NCBI RefSeq assembly: GCF_052044135.1
Contig: NZ_JBQDYF010000003.1
Span: 124,001-188,000, forward strand
From: Salinisphaera sp052044135
GTDB taxonomy: Bacteria; Pseudomonadota; Gammaproteobacteria; Nevskiales; Salinisphaeraceae
Reading direction: 5' to 3'
DNA length: 64,000 nt
Numbering within the stretch: position 1 is the stretch's first letter; the number at the start of each line of letters is the position of its first letter. Below the pieces are notes generated by a model. That model was not told the origin of the DNA, did no database searches, and worked only from the letters and a program-made list of their open reading frames with translations. A program made the translations under genes and the position numbers. Positions 8,701 to 19,617 of the stretch are shown piece after piece.

Positions 8701-9960
8701 TTATCCGAAGATACGTTGAATGCTTTCCAGGCCGCCGATCAGCGCATCGACATCGGCTTGCGTATTGTAGAGCGCGAAGGACACGCGCGCGGTCGCCGGT
8801 ACAGCGAAGCGCTCCATCAGCGGCATCGCACAGTGATGGCCGGTCCGGATTGCCACGCCCGATTCATCGAGCAGGGTGCCGATGTCGTGCGCATGCACGC
8901 CGTCCATCACGAAGGAGATGATCCCGGCCTTGCCCGGCGCGGTGCCAATGATGCGCAGGCCGTCGATGGCTTGCATCTCGCGCGTCGCGCGCGCCAGCAG
9001 TTCGTGTTCGTAGTCGAACACGGCGGCCAGATCCAGGTCGTTGACGTAGTCGATGGCGGCCCCGAGGGCGGCCGCGCCGGCGATGTTGGGGGTGCCAGCC
9101 TCGAACTTGTAGGGCACGTCGTTGTACGTCGTACCCGAGAAGGACACCGTCTCGATCATGTCGCCGCCGCCCTGATAGGGCGGCATGGCTTCCAGCAGTT
9201 CGCGCTTGGCGTACAGGGCGCCGAAGCCGGTGGGGCCGAACAGTTTGTGCGCCGACATCGCGTAGAAGTCGGCGTCGAGAGCGGTGACATCGACCGGCAT
9301 GTGGGCCACGGCCTGGGCGCCGTCGATCAGGGTCACCGCGCCGACGTCATGCGCCGCGGCGATCATCTCGGCCACCGGCAGCACCGTGCCCAGGGCGTTG
9401 GAGATATGCGCGAATGCGGCAATGGCCGTACGTTCCGACAGCTTCGCGCGGAAGTCCTCGAGCGATACACTGCCGTCGTCGCCGATCGGCGCCACCACGA
9501 TTTGCGCGCCGGTGGCTTCGGCCACCATCTGCCAGGGCACGATGTTGGAGTGGTGTTCCAGCTCGGTGAGCAGGATCTCGTCCCCCGGCTTCAGCCGCGG
9601 CCGGGCGTAGCACTGGGCGACCAGGTTGATGCCGTCCGTGGTGCCGCGGGTATAGACGATCTCGTCGCGCGAGCGCGCGCCGATGAATTCGGCCAGTTTG
9701 TCGCGACAGGCTTCGTATTGCTGCGTGGCCCGTTGCGACAGCGTGTGGATCGCGCGGTGTACGTTGGCGTTGGCGTGGCGATAATAGTCGTCGCTGGCCT
9801 GAATGACGTGCAACGGCTTCTGGGTGGTCGCCGCGTTGTCGAGATACACCAGCCGTCGCCCCGAGGGCAGGGCCTCGAGCAGGATGGGGAAGTCGGCGCG
9901 CGCGTGCTCGGCGTCGAACGCCGGGGCCGCGCTTGCGGTCTGCTGCTTCACTTCGGACAT
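8701..9960 (-). CDS. sufS: Cysteine desulfurase SufS
   Basis: PLP enzyme removing sulfur from cysteine for Fe–S cluster assembly. It has 419 aa. The Schiff-base lysine is in SAHKLFGPTG near residue 238, and the persulfide cysteine in TGHHCAMPLM near residue 377, typical of group II desulfurases. The ATG at 9960 (MSEVKQQT) is chosen; an upstream extension would run into sufD. No sufE or sufU partner is seen beside it, so the sulfur acceptor must be encoded elsewhere. Confidence 0.95.
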   Translation of the reverse strand: MSEVKQQTASAAPAFDAEHARADFPILLEALPSGRRLVYLDNAATTQKPLHVIQASDDYYRHANANVHRAIHTLSQRATQQYEACRDKLAEFIGARSRDEIVYTRGTTDGINLVAQCYARPRLKPGDEILLTELEHHSNIVPWQMVAEATGAQIVVAPIGDDGSVSLEDFRAKLSERTAIAAFAHISNALGTVLPVAEMIAAAHDVGAVTLIDGAQAVAHMPVDVTALDADFYAMSAHKLFGPTGFGALYAKRELLEAMPPYQGGGDMIETVSFSGTTYNDVPYKFEAGTPNIAGAAALGAAIDYVNDLDLAAVFDYEHELLARATREMQAIDGLRIIGTAPGKAGIISFVMDGVHAHDIGTLLDESGVAIRTGHHCAMPLMERFAVPATARVSFALYNTQADVDALIGGLESIQRIFG

Positions 9961-9979
9961 GACGGCTTCTCCCGCCAAC

Positions 9980-11317
9980 TCAGGCCAGATCCACGTATGC
10001 GCGACCGCCCGGCAGCTTGGCCAGGATGGCGGCCTCGACATAACGCTCGATCGGCTCTATGCCGACCTTCTGCACCAGTGCGTTGGCAAAACTGTAGGTC
10101 AGGATGGCGCGTGCGCCTTCCTCGCTCACGCCACGGCTGTTGAGATAGAACACCGCGTCTTCGTCGAGCTGGCCGATGGTCGAGCCGTGACCGGCGGTCA
10201 CATCGTCGGCATAGATCTCGAGTTCCGGCTTGGCGTCGACTTCGGCGTTGTCGGACAGCAGCAGGGCATCGCAGGACAGATCCGAATCGGTCTTCTGCGC
10301 GTCCTTTTGAATCACGATCTTGCCATTGAATACGCCGCGGGCGTGACCGGCGAGCACACCCTTGTATTGTTCCCGGGAAAGACTGTGCTCGGTGGCGTGG
10401 TCGATCCGGGTGTGATTGTCCACATGCTGGCGCCCGGTCGCCGTGTAGACACCGTTGAAGTGGACTTCCGCATTGTGGTCGACCAGTCGTGCATTGGTAT
10501 CGATACGCGCCAGGCGCCCGCCCAGATCAAAGCCGTGATTGAACACGCGGCTATCGCGGCGCTGCTGGGCGAAGAAGCTCGATACGTGGTAGCCACGCTC
10601 GGATTCCTGCTGAATGCGCACCCGGGTGAGTTGTGCATTGCGCCCCATTACGGCCTCGGTCACCTGGTTGGCGAAGTAGGCCTTGCTGCCGAGGCCGACC
10701 GAATGCTCGATGATGACGGCCTGGCTGTTCTCGCCGAAGACGTAGCGATGGCGGACCTGGGTCATGCGCTCGTCGCGTACGCCGGAGGTCACGCTGATCA
10801 CGTGCAGCGGTTTCTCCAGCACGGCGTTGGCCGCGGTTTCGACATAAGCGCCGTCGGTGAAGAACGCCGCGTTCATGGCGGTCAGGCTGCCCGGCTCTTC
10901 TTCGATCTCGCGTGCCTTGACGGTGGCGCCCGCGTTTTCGGACAGATAGTCCGCGAAGGAACGCACGGTCACGCCGGCGGGCAGATCGTCGACATCCGAC
11001 AGCGCCGCGTTGAAGCGGCCGTCGACGAAGATGATGCGGTGGGCGTCCAGATCCGCGGGGATGAACGCGCGCAGTTCGTCCAGTGCCACCGGTTCGGCTT
11101 CGTCGCTGATCTCGAAGCGACGCTTCTCGACAGGCTGAAGACTGGTGTACTTCCAGTCTTCCTCGCGTGTGGAGGGAAACCCGGCTTCGGAGAAGCGGGT
11201 CAGCTCGGCCGAGCGCTCGCGCTTGGAGTCGTCGCTGCCGGGCAGGTCGCGCTCGACCCGGGCGTATTCGGCCAGATAGTGGTCGATGCTGGGTTCGATC
11301 TGTTGCGTCGCGCTCAT
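9980..11317 (-). CDS. sufD: Fe–S cluster scaffold subunit SufD
   Basis: Component of the SufBC2D scaffold that builds Fe–S clusters. The 445-aa protein has the N-terminal segment REEDWKYTSLQP characteristic of SufD, a β-helix core, and the C-terminal SufB/D signature (AGHGSTIGQLDEDAVFYL, SRGVSEEGARAILTYSFAN). It overlaps the sufC stop by 4 nt (ATGA), showing translational coupling, and sits 19 bp upstream of sufS. Confidence 0.95.
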   Translation of the reverse strand: MSATQQIEPSIDHYLAEYARVERDLPGSDDSKRERSAELTRFSEAGFPSTREEDWKYTSLQPVEKRRFEISDEAEPVALDELRAFIPADLDAHRIIFVDGRFNAALSDVDDLPAGVTVRSFADYLSENAGATVKAREIEEEPGSLTAMNAAFFTDGAYVETAANAVLEKPLHVISVTSGVRDERMTQVRHRYVFGENSQAVIIEHSVGLGSKAYFANQVTEAVMGRNAQLTRVRIQQESERGYHVSSFFAQQRRDSRVFNHGFDLGGRLARIDTNARLVDHNAEVHFNGVYTATGRQHVDNHTRIDHATEHSLSREQYKGVLAGHARGVFNGKIVIQKDAQKTDSDLSCDALLLSDNAEVDAKPELEIYADDVTAGHGSTIGQLDEDAVFYLNSRGVSEEGARAILTYSFANALVQKVGIEPIERYVEAAILAKLPGGRAYVDLA

Positions 11318-12075
11318 GACGTCGCAGCGGCCTCGTCGGTTTCCAGGTTGGCGTAGCCTTCTTCCTCAAGCGTATCGGCCAGTTCGGGCCCGCCCGAACG
11401 CACGATCCGGCCCTGGTACAACACATGCACCCGATCGGGTACGACATGCTCCAGCAGGCGTTTGTAGTGGGTCACGAGGATGGCGGAGCGATCCGGCGAG
11501 CGCAGGCGGTTGATTCCACTCGCGACGATCTTCAGTGCATCGATGTCGAGCCCGGAGTCGGTTTCGTCCAGGACCGCCAGGGCGGGTTCCAGCATCAGCA
11601 TCTGGAAGATTTCGTTGCGTTTCTTCTCGCCGCCGGAGAAATCCTCGTTCACACCGCGCTTGACCATGTCCATGCTCATGCCGACATGGCTGATCTTCTC
11701 CTGAACCATCTGCATGAATTCCACGGCGTCGATCTCGGGCTCGCCGTGATACTTGCGGCGCGCGTTGATCGCGGCACGCAGCAGGTACAGGTTGGATACA
11801 CCGGGGATCTCGACCGGGTACTGGAAGCCGAGGAACACGCCTTCGCAGGCGCGTTCGTCGGGGGCGAGCTCGAGCAGTTCCCGGCCCTTGAACGTCACGC
11901 TGCCCTCGGTGACCTCGTATTCCTCGCGCCCGGCGAGAATACTGGCCAGGGTCGACTTGCCGGAACCGTTCGGGCCCATGATGGCATGGACTTCACCGTC
12001 CGGGACTTCGAGATTGATGCCGCGGAGGATAGGCTTGCCTTCGACCTCGGCATGCAGGTTCTTGATTGAGATCAT
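11314..12075 (-). CDS. sufC: Fe–S assembly ATPase SufC
   Basis: ABC-type ATPase of the SufBCD complex. It has 253 aa, with Walker A GPNGSGKST at residues 34–42, signature FSGGEKKRNEI near residue 150, and Walker B LAVLDETDSGLD. It has no membrane domain, as expected for this soluble ATPase. It starts 86 bp after sufB and overlaps sufD by 4 nt. Confidence 0.97.
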   Translation of the reverse strand: MISIKNLHAEVEGKPILRGINLEVPDGEVHAIMGPNGSGKSTLASILAGREEYEVTEGSVTFKGRELLELAPDERACEGVFLGFQYPVEIPGVSNLYLLRAAINARRKYHGEPEIDAVEFMQMVQEKISHVGMSMDMVKRGVNEDFSGGEKKRNEIFQMLMLEPALAVLDETDSGLDIDALKIVASGINRLRSPDRSAILVTHYKRLLEHVVPDRVHVLYQGRIVRSGGPELADTLEEEGYANLETDEAAATS

Positions 12076-12161
12076 ATGCGTTATTCGAACAATGAAAACT
12101 GGACAGGCCCGGCACCACTGGCGCCCGGGCCCGGAAAACGACTGCGCTTCGAGCCGCGGTC

Positions 12162-13649
<1,488 letters not shown>

Positions 13650-13854
13650 AGCAACTCGAATCTTGGTAGAAAGGTCGGTTATCGACCTGAAAGTATAACG
13701 CGAATGAGCCCCGGCTAATATCGCCGCGTACCCATACTTCCGATAGTGGGGCCCTATGAAACACCTTCAAGGCATTGCCTGGACACGGGCTTGCGTCGCC
13801 CGAGCCCGACGCGCTCTAATGAAGTCCGCCATGAATACGTTCAGGGAGAGCGCG

Positions 13855-14313
13855 ATGCGCAGGATTGTAAGCTTGGGTGCGATAACCGGCTTCGGTCTCC
13901 TGGCCGCCGGTTGTTCGCAGGTCGCGGTGACTTCCAACACGCTGCTCAACGGTACCGCGCGCATTGCCGACGCGACGACCGATGCCGTCCGGGAAACCAG
14001 TCAGGCCACGACCGACTCGACGCGGAACAGCTTCGCCCAGACGCACAGGGCGCGCGAGAAATTCGTGCGTTCCCAGTATGCCATGCTCAAGAGTGAGGCG
14101 GCGCGCGGCTCGGGCGAGGATCTCGATGCACTGGCTTACATGATGCAGGCCCGCGATAAGTCGGCGTTCGAATCCCGGGTGCAGGCGAACTATCCCCAAT
14201 TGTTCGCGGGCAAGCCCAGTGCCGACGCGTTCCTTTCGCGCCTTTACAAGGTGGTGGGGACGCCGCCGGATATGACCGCGGCAAGCGCGGCCGACACCCT
14301 GGCCGCGAGCTGA
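13855..14313 (+). CDS. DUF3015-like lipoprotein
   Basis: 152-aa protein with a lipoprotein signal peptide: basic MRRIVSLG start, hydrophobic stretch and lipobox LAAGC. The C-terminal half (EKFVRSQYAMLKSEAARGSG, LDALAYMM) resembles DUF3015 proteins, periplasmic or envelope proteins of unknown role. The ATG at 13855 has a strong GGGAGAG 6 nt upstream, so the longer in-frame extension (from 13756) is not favoured. It is divergent from sufB. Confidence 0.7.
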   Translation: MRRIVSLGAITGFGLLAAGCSQVAVTSNTLLNGTARIADATTDAVRETSQATTDSTRNSFAQTHRAREKFVRSQYAMLKSEAARGSGEDLDALAYMMQARDKSAFESRVQANYPQLFAGKPSADAFLSRLYKVVGTPPDMTAASAADTLAAS

Positions 14314-14397
14314 TCCACCACGCGCCGTGATGTTGAGAAGCCAGCGCATGCCGCCGGCTTCTTTCGATTGCGCCTCGCGCACAACGGAAAGCCGGAT

Positions 14398-14841
14398 ATG
14401 GCGTTTGACAGACGGTGGGACATCGATGTCCCGTTCTACATCGAGATCGCGGTCGGCGCGGATGACATCGATCGGCTCGATCACGTCAACAACTCGGTGT
14501 ACCTGCAATATATGGAACGGGCGGCCTGGGCGCATACGCTCGCGCTGGGGCTGGACTGGGATACCTATGTCGCGCTGGATGCCGCGTGCGTGGTGCGGCA
14601 CCATAATCTCGATTACCTGATCGCCGCAAAGCTGGGGGATCGACTGCAGGTTGCCACCTGGATCGGCGAAAACGACGGTCGGATATCGATGTGGCGTTAC
14701 TTCCAGATGCGCCGGGCCGACGACGGTCGCACCATCTTCCGCGCGCGGACCCAGTATGTGACGATTTGTCTGTCGAACGGCCGACCGTGCCGCATGCCGC
14801 CATCGTTCGCCGAGGCCTATGCGCCAGTCCACCGGGTCTGA
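14398..14841 (+). CDS. 4HBT-family acyl-CoA thioesterase
   Basis: 147-aa single hotdog-fold protein. The family motif is clear (DDIDRLDHVNNSVYLQYME), placing it in the 4-hydroxybenzoyl-CoA thioesterase/YbgC group; the substrate is not deducible. The ATG at 14398 (MAFDRRWDIDV) has GGAAAG upstream; a TTG at 14368 in frame is less likely. It abuts the next gene (1 nt between stop and ATG), so they form a two-gene unit. Confidence 0.85.
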   Translation: MAFDRRWDIDVPFYIEIAVGADDIDRLDHVNNSVYLQYMERAAWAHTLALGLDWDTYVALDAACVVRHHNLDYLIAAKLGDRLQVATWIGENDGRISMWRYFQMRRADDGRTIFRARTQYVTICLSNGRPCRMPPSFAEAYAPVHRV

Positions 14842-14842
14842 A

Positions 14843-15121
14843 ATGCCGCGGTCGCCGCGGGTGGCCATTCTGTATTGTCCGGCCTGCCGCTGGGTGGCGC
14901 GCGCGGCCTGGATGGGCCAGGAAATCCTGACCACGTTCGGGAGCGCGCTCGGCGAAGTGGCGCTGGTGCCGGCCGGGCGCGGGGTATTTCAGGTCTGGCT
15001 CGATGGCGAATGCCTGCACGATCGCGCCGCGGCTGGCGGGTTTCCCGAGACGAAACCGATCAAACAGATGATCCGCGATCGTATCGACCCCGACCGCGAC
15101 CTCGGGCATTCTGAAGGGTAG
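14843..15121 (+). CDS. SelT/SelW/SelH (Rdx)-family protein, cysteine form
   Basis: 92-aa thioredoxin-like protein of the Rdx family. The redox motif is CPAC near residue 13, with both positions encoded by TGT/TGC, so this is the non-selenocysteine version. Other family features are QEILTTFG, GEVALVP and GGFPETKPIKQMIRDRIDP. A general thiol-redox role is assumed for the family; no substrate is known. It follows the thioesterase directly. The 15122–15402 gap after it holds only weak hairpins. Confidence 0.85.
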   Translation: MPRSPRVAILYCPACRWVARAAWMGQEILTTFGSALGEVALVPAGRGVFQVWLDGECLHDRAAAGGFPETKPIKQMIRDRIDPDRDLGHSEG

Positions 15122-15402
15122 ATCGCTCGCCCGTCGGGTGGCGGCCCGGCGATGACCCGGGTGCCATCCGGGTTTGTACGGGTTTGTACGGGGTCGCCGC
15201 GGCCCAAGCGCTGTTGGGATGGGCCCTTATTAACCCGGCACGAAAATAGATGATTTTTCGGGTTGATAGCGCGAGTATGCGATCGCATGCTCGCCGCGGC
15301 CATCGGCCGCGAAGCCTTTGAAAATAAAAGACGGACAGGCGCCGGCTTTTATTTTTGAAGGCGTTAAAAACAGCGGATGAAGTCAGCTGTTTTGATGTCG
15401 GA

Positions 15403-15825
15403 TTAATAAATCCAGACCAGGTCGACGCGTGCCCGATCGACCGCGACGATCGCGACCTGGCCGAAGCGTCGCGCCAGGTTGCGCGCCATGCCTTCTTCCA
15501 TGCCGGCCACGAGCCAGCCGGGTTCGTTCGGCCAGTCGCCGGCGGTATCGCGGTTGACCGCGGCCAGACGGTCGAAACCGCGACGCTTGAGCAGGGTGTC
15601 GAGCACCTGGTGTCGCGCGCGGTTGTCGACCGCGGCGGCCGCTTCGGCGCCGGGGTTGTAGGCGGTGATCAGCCATGCCGGGGTGGCGCCATTGCGGACG
15701 CTCACCCAGTCGGCGAGCGTGGCGGGGGTTGCCCGATACAGGTTCAGGACGATGTTTTCGCCTCGATACTCGACGCAGTAGTCGGTGCTCTGGAACGTGT
15801 TGCTCAGTTCGCTGCGTTGGCGCAT
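15403..15825 (-). CDS. DUF3293-family protein
   Basis: 140-aa cytosolic protein. TAYNPGAEAAAAVDNRAR and PGWLVAGMEEGMARNLARRFGQ match the DUF3293 pattern, a small family of unknown function. Its ATG at 15825 lies 3 nt after the U-tract of the fadE terminator and has no visible Shine–Dalgarno sequence, so it is either expressed by readthrough or starts at an internal codon. Confidence 0.75.
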   Translation of the reverse strand: MRQRSELSNTFQSTDYCVEYRGENIVLNLYRATPATLADWVSVRNGATPAWLITAYNPGAEAAAAVDNRARHQVLDTLLKRRGFDRLAAVNRDTAGDWPNEPGWLVAGMEEGMARNLARRFGQVAIVAVDRARVDLVWIY

Positions 15826-15828
15826 CGC

Positions 15829-15857
15829 AAAAAAAAGGCCCGGGATTGACCCGGGCC
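15829..15857 (-). terminator. Rho-independent terminator after fadE
   Basis: On the minus strand GGCCCGGG pairs with CCCGGGCC around TCAAT and is followed by an uninterrupted run of eight Ts. It lies between fadE and the DUF3293 gene. Confidence 0.9.
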
Positions 15858-15878
15858 ATGATGCGGTATGAAAAAGCG

Positions 15879-18341
15879 TTATGCCACGCGCGCTTCGTTG
15901 CGATGGTCTTCGTGGCGTTTGTGCGCCATGTCGGCCAGATAGTCCTTCGTAAAGGCGTCGGTCAGGATCGCGTCGTAGCGCATGCGATCGTATTCCGCGA
16001 CCTGGTCCGCCTGTTCCTGGGTGAGGATGTGCTTTTCAACCGCGGACCGCAGACGTGCTTCGGTGTCAAGGCCATCCACCTCCCCCTTGGCAACCGCCTT
16101 GAAGAAGGTGTCGTAGATTGGCTCGACCTCGATCAGCTTGTTGAAGGTCGCCTCGATGCGCCCTGTCGCCGACTCCGGGTCGCGGCCGACATAGATATCG
16201 GCGGAAAGACGATCGCGGAACGCCGAGGGCTCCATTATAGCGTCGCCGAGCGCGTTGATCAGGCGATCACTCGGGCCCTTGTGTGCCATACCGGTCGGGA
16301 ACACGAGCAGGCGCATGGCGCCGCCGACGAGGCCATTCGGGAAGTTGCGGAAGAAACCGTCGAAGGCCTTTTCGATCCTGGCCAGCGACTCGGCCATCAC
16401 GTAATGCAGATGATCGACGTCTTCTTCCTTCTCGCCCTCGTCGTAGAAGTACTTGAGGGTGGCCGAGGCGAAGTACAGCTCGGACAACACATCACCGAGC
16501 CGGGCCGAGAGCAGTTCCTTGCGCTTGAGCTCACCACCGAGCAGGCCCATGGTGATATCGGAGCTGATGGCCAGGGCGGAGGAAAAGCGCTCGAGCTGCC
16601 GGTAATAGGGCGCGGCCACGCCGGATACCGGCGCCTTGGCGGTGATCGCGCCGGTCAGCCCGAAGGTGAAGGCGCGGGCAGCCCGGTTGACCGAGTAACC
16701 CACATGCGACCACAGCAGATCGTCGAAGTCGTCGAGGTTGTCCTCGCGCGCGGCTTCCATCTCCGGGAAGATATACGGGTGACAACGGATCGCGCCCTGG
16801 CCGAAGATCATCAGGCTGCGGGTGAGGATGTTGGCGCCCTCGACCGTGATCGCGATCGGAATCGACTGGTAGGAACTGGCCAGATAGTTGCGCGGGCCCT
16901 GCTGAATGCCGCGGCCGCCGTGAACGTCCATCGCGTCGTTGACGATCACGCGCATCCACTCGGTCATGTGGTATTTGGCCATGGCCGTGACCACCGACGG
17001 CGTGCACTTGTCCACGCCGGAGGCCGTCATCACGCGTGCGGCTTCCATCTTGTAGTTCAGGCCCGAGATGCGCGCGGTGGCTTCCTGCACGCCCTCGAAC
17101 TTGCCCACCGGCAACTTGAACTGGCGGCGGATGCGCGTCCAGGCGCCGGTCATGCGATACGACATCTTGGCCGCGGCCGACGACAGCGCCGGCAGGGAAA
17201 TGCCGCGCCCGGCGGACAGGCACTCGACCAGCATGCGCCAGCCGCCGCCGGCCTTCTCGGGGCCGCCGATGATGGCGTCCAGCGGCACGAATATGTCCTT
17301 GCCGTAAATCGGGCCATTCATGAACGCGCCGGGGTAATGCCGTTTGCCGATTTCCACGCCCGGCTCATCGGCCGAAATCAGGGCGCAGGTGATGCCGTAG
17401 TCGGTCTTGTCGGGATCGCCCAGCAGCCCTTCGGGATCGTGCAGGCGGAACGCCAGGCCGATGACCGTGGCCACCGGCGCCAGCGTGATCCAGCGTTTGG
17501 AGAAGGTCAGCTTCATGCCGAGCACTTCCTGACCCTGATATTCCCCCTTGCAGACGATGCCGTAGTCGGGCAGGGCGCCGGCATCGGACCCGACTTCCGG
17601 GCCGGTGAGGCCGAAACAGGGGATCTGGCTGCCATCGGCCAGGCCGGGCAGCCATTTGGCCTGTTGCTCCTTGGTGCCGTAGTGAATCAGGAGTTCGCCG
17701 GGCCCGAGCGAGTTCGGCACCATCACGGTCACCGCGGTGGTCAGCGAACGGGAGGCGATCTTGGCCACCACCGTCGACTGGGCCAGGGCCGAGAAACCCA
17801 GGCCGCCGTGCTCCTTGGGGATGAGCATGGCAAAGAACTTGTTCCTGCGGATGTAATCCCAGCCTTCGGGCGGGATATCGTGGCGCTCGTTAAGGATTTC
17901 CCACTCGTCGAGCATCGAACACAGCGTTTCGGTCTCGTTATCCAGAAACGAGCGTTCGCCTTCGGTGAGCTGGGTGCGGCGGAAATCCAGCAGATACTGC
18001 CAGTCGGGCTTGCCGCGGAACATTTCCGTCTCCCACCAGGTGCTGCCGGCTTCGAGCGCCTCGCGCTCGGTGTCCGACATCGGCGGCAGAACCGATTTGA
18101 ACTTGGCGAATATGGGTTTGGTCGCGTAGCGCTTGCGTAGTCCGGGGGTGTTGAACAGCACAAGCGGCGGCACCAAGATGATCGCGGCGATCAGCAGGCC
18201 GAGCCAGCCGATCACGCCGGTAACGGCGAGACCGACGAAATACACGACGACCGCCGCGCTCCAGATGGCCAGCGCGGCGCCGGTATAGGCCAGCGCCCAG
18301 ACCGCCGCGATGGCGATGACAAGGGCAACAAGAATGCTCAT
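15879..18341 (-). CDS. fadE: Acyl-CoA dehydrogenase FadE
   Basis: FAD-dependent first step of β-oxidation. The 820-aa length matches the long FadE type (E. coli 814). The N-terminus has two hydrophobic segments, probably anchoring it to the membrane, then the acyl-CoA dehydrogenase domain (FGLTGPEVGSDAGA, MDVHGGRGIQQGPRNY) and the FadE-specific C-terminal extension. It follows a TetR gene by 21 bp on the same strand, so transcription and control are probably shared. Confidence 0.95.
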   Translation of the reverse strand: MSILVALVIAIAAVWALAYTGAALAIWSAAVVVYFVGLAVTGVIGWLGLLIAAIILVPPLVLFNTPGLRKRYATKPIFAKFKSVLPPMSDTEREALEAGSTWWETEMFRGKPDWQYLLDFRRTQLTEGERSFLDNETETLCSMLDEWEILNERHDIPPEGWDYIRRNKFFAMLIPKEHGGLGFSALAQSTVVAKIASRSLTTAVTVMVPNSLGPGELLIHYGTKEQQAKWLPGLADGSQIPCFGLTGPEVGSDAGALPDYGIVCKGEYQGQEVLGMKLTFSKRWITLAPVATVIGLAFRLHDPEGLLGDPDKTDYGITCALISADEPGVEIGKRHYPGAFMNGPIYGKDIFVPLDAIIGGPEKAGGGWRMLVECLSAGRGISLPALSSAAAKMSYRMTGAWTRIRRQFKLPVGKFEGVQEATARISGLNYKMEAARVMTASGVDKCTPSVVTAMAKYHMTEWMRVIVNDAMDVHGGRGIQQGPRNYLASSYQSIPIAITVEGANILTRSLMIFGQGAIRCHPYIFPEMEAAREDNLDDFDDLLWSHVGYSVNRAARAFTFGLTGAITAKAPVSGVAAPYYRQLERFSSALAISSDITMGLLGGELKRKELLSARLGDVLSELYFASATLKYFYDEGEKEEDVDHLHYVMAESLARIEKAFDGFFRNFPNGLVGGAMRLLVFPTGMAHKGPSDRLINALGDAIMEPSAFRDRLSADIYVGRDPESATGRIEATFNKLIEVEPIYDTFFKAVAKGEVDGLDTEARLRSAVEKHILTQEQADQVAEYDRMRYDAILTDAFTKDYLADMAHKRHEDHRNEARVA

Positions 18342-18362
18342 GGTGGGTTCCTCCGTGAATAT

Positions 18363-19025
18363 CTAGCGTGACTGGGCCACGGCCGGCGAAGCCGCCGCCG
18401 GCGTGTCGGCGGTTCGGCCGCCGTTATCGTCGTTGTCTTCGGCCTGTGCTTCCGGGGGCAGCAGGCTGACCATCAAAAAGCGGACGTAGTCGGCGAACGC
18501 GGGATCGTCGGCGGCCGGCCATTCGCCGGGCAGATCGCGCCGGACCTGCAGCGAGCCGAGAAAGACCGAGTAGGTCTGCAATGCCCATTGCCGCGCGCGA
18601 CCGGGCCCCAGACCCAGCGCGGCATAGCAGTCGATGAGAAATTGCAGGCGCCGGCGTGAGACGCGTTCGACGTATTCGCGCACGAACGACGGTTTGGTCG
18701 CACTCGACAGTGCGGTATAGATGCGGCTGGCGCGACGCGAGGTGTTCACTTCCGTCACCAGGCGTTTGATACGGGCGCGTGGATCGGTTTCCTGCTGCAC
18801 GCGCGCCAGCACTTCGTCGGTTTCGCGCGCCTCCCAGCGCGCCAGGGCGGCCGTGAGCAGGGCATCGCGATTGGCGAAATGCCAGTAGAAACTGCCCTTG
18901 GTCACGCCCAGCTCGCGAGCCAGCGGTTCGACCGCCACGCCTTCGACGCCACGGCGCCCAATGGCTTCAAGCGCGGCTTCGGCCCAGTCCTGGGCAGAGA
19001 GGGCATTTTTCTGGCTCTTGGGCAT
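18363..19025 (-). CDS. TetR-family regulator of the fadE operon
   Basis: 220 aa with an N-terminal helix-turn-helix (VAVEPLARELGVTKGSFYWHF, residues about 29–50) and a diverse ligand-binding domain. It lies immediately upstream of fadE on the same strand and is divergent from a thioesterase, so it is the natural candidate to control both, probably in response to acyl-CoA. That role is inferred from context. The tail after residue 195 is acidic and low-complexity. Confidence 0.85.
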   Translation of the reverse strand: MPKSQKNALSAQDWAEAALEAIGRRGVEGVAVEPLARELGVTKGSFYWHFANRDALLTAALARWEARETDEVLARVQQETDPRARIKRLVTEVNTSRRASRIYTALSSATKPSFVREYVERVSRRRLQFLIDCYAALGLGPGRARQWALQTYSVFLGSLQVRRDLPGEWPAADDPAFADYVRFLMVSLLPPEAQAEDNDDNGGRTADTPAAASPAVAQSR

Positions 19026-19126
19026 TCGGGGTTCGCACCGTTAAGACTTCCGTATAATCTTGCGCAGTCGTCGTGTTCTGTCAATACGGCGGCGTATGGA
19101 ATAACGGATGCAGTGCGAGGGAGGCC

Positions 19127-19567
19127 ATGCGCGAACCGAACCGCTCAGACTATGCCCACATCACCCCGATCAAGGTGAAATGGGGCGAAATGGACAGCCT
19201 TGGCCATGTGAACAACACGGTCTTCTTTCGATATTCGGAAGACGGGCGCATCGATTACATCCACCGGATCACCGAGGGTGGCGACACCCAGACCAGCGAT
19301 GGGCCGATCCTGGCGGATCTGCAATGCAGTTTCCGTCGCCAGTTGCGGTTTCCGGCGGATGTGGAGATCGGTACGCGCGTGCGGCGCCTCGGCCGATCGA
19401 GCCTGGAACTGGAGCAATGCCTGTTCGGCTCCGAGTCGGACGAGCCGATCGCGGTGTACACCAACGTCATCGTCTGGTTCGATTACGGCGCCCAGACCAG
19501 CATGCGCATCCCGGAAACCGTCCGCGAGCGGATCCGACGGCTGGAGCACATCGCGCCGGAGGAATAA
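19127..19567 (+). CDS. 4HBT-family acyl-CoA thioesterase
   Basis: 146-aa hotdog protein with the HVNNTVFFRYSEDGRIDY motif after MDSLGHVN. It belongs to the same broad family as the gene at 14398 but is clearly a different paralogue. ATG at 19127 with GGGAGG upstream. It is divergent from the TetR–fadE operon across a 101-bp intergenic region containing TATAAT at 19053–19058 on this strand. Confidence 0.88.
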   Translation: MREPNRSDYAHITPIKVKWGEMDSLGHVNNTVFFRYSEDGRIDYIHRITEGGDTQTSDGPILADLQCSFRRQLRFPADVEIGTRVRRLGRSSLELEQCLFGSESDEPIAVYTNVIVWFDYGAQTSMRIPETVRERIRRLEHIAPEE

Positions 19568-19617
19568 CAGCCGGTTGGCATAGGCTCCAGGTCGTGGCGG
19601 CGGGCTTTCCGGCGGGA

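Noticed and set aside
14843..15121. Possible selenoprotein (SelT/W/H family)
   Set aside because: The CxxC motif is encoded by TGT and TGC, with no in-frame TGA, so no selenocysteine is needed.
15675..18140. Very long open frame (821 codons) on the plus strand antisense to fadE
   Set aside because: It mirrors the fadE coding frame in high-G+C DNA, has biased His/Arg/Gly-rich composition and no domain; fadE is a clear full-length enzyme.
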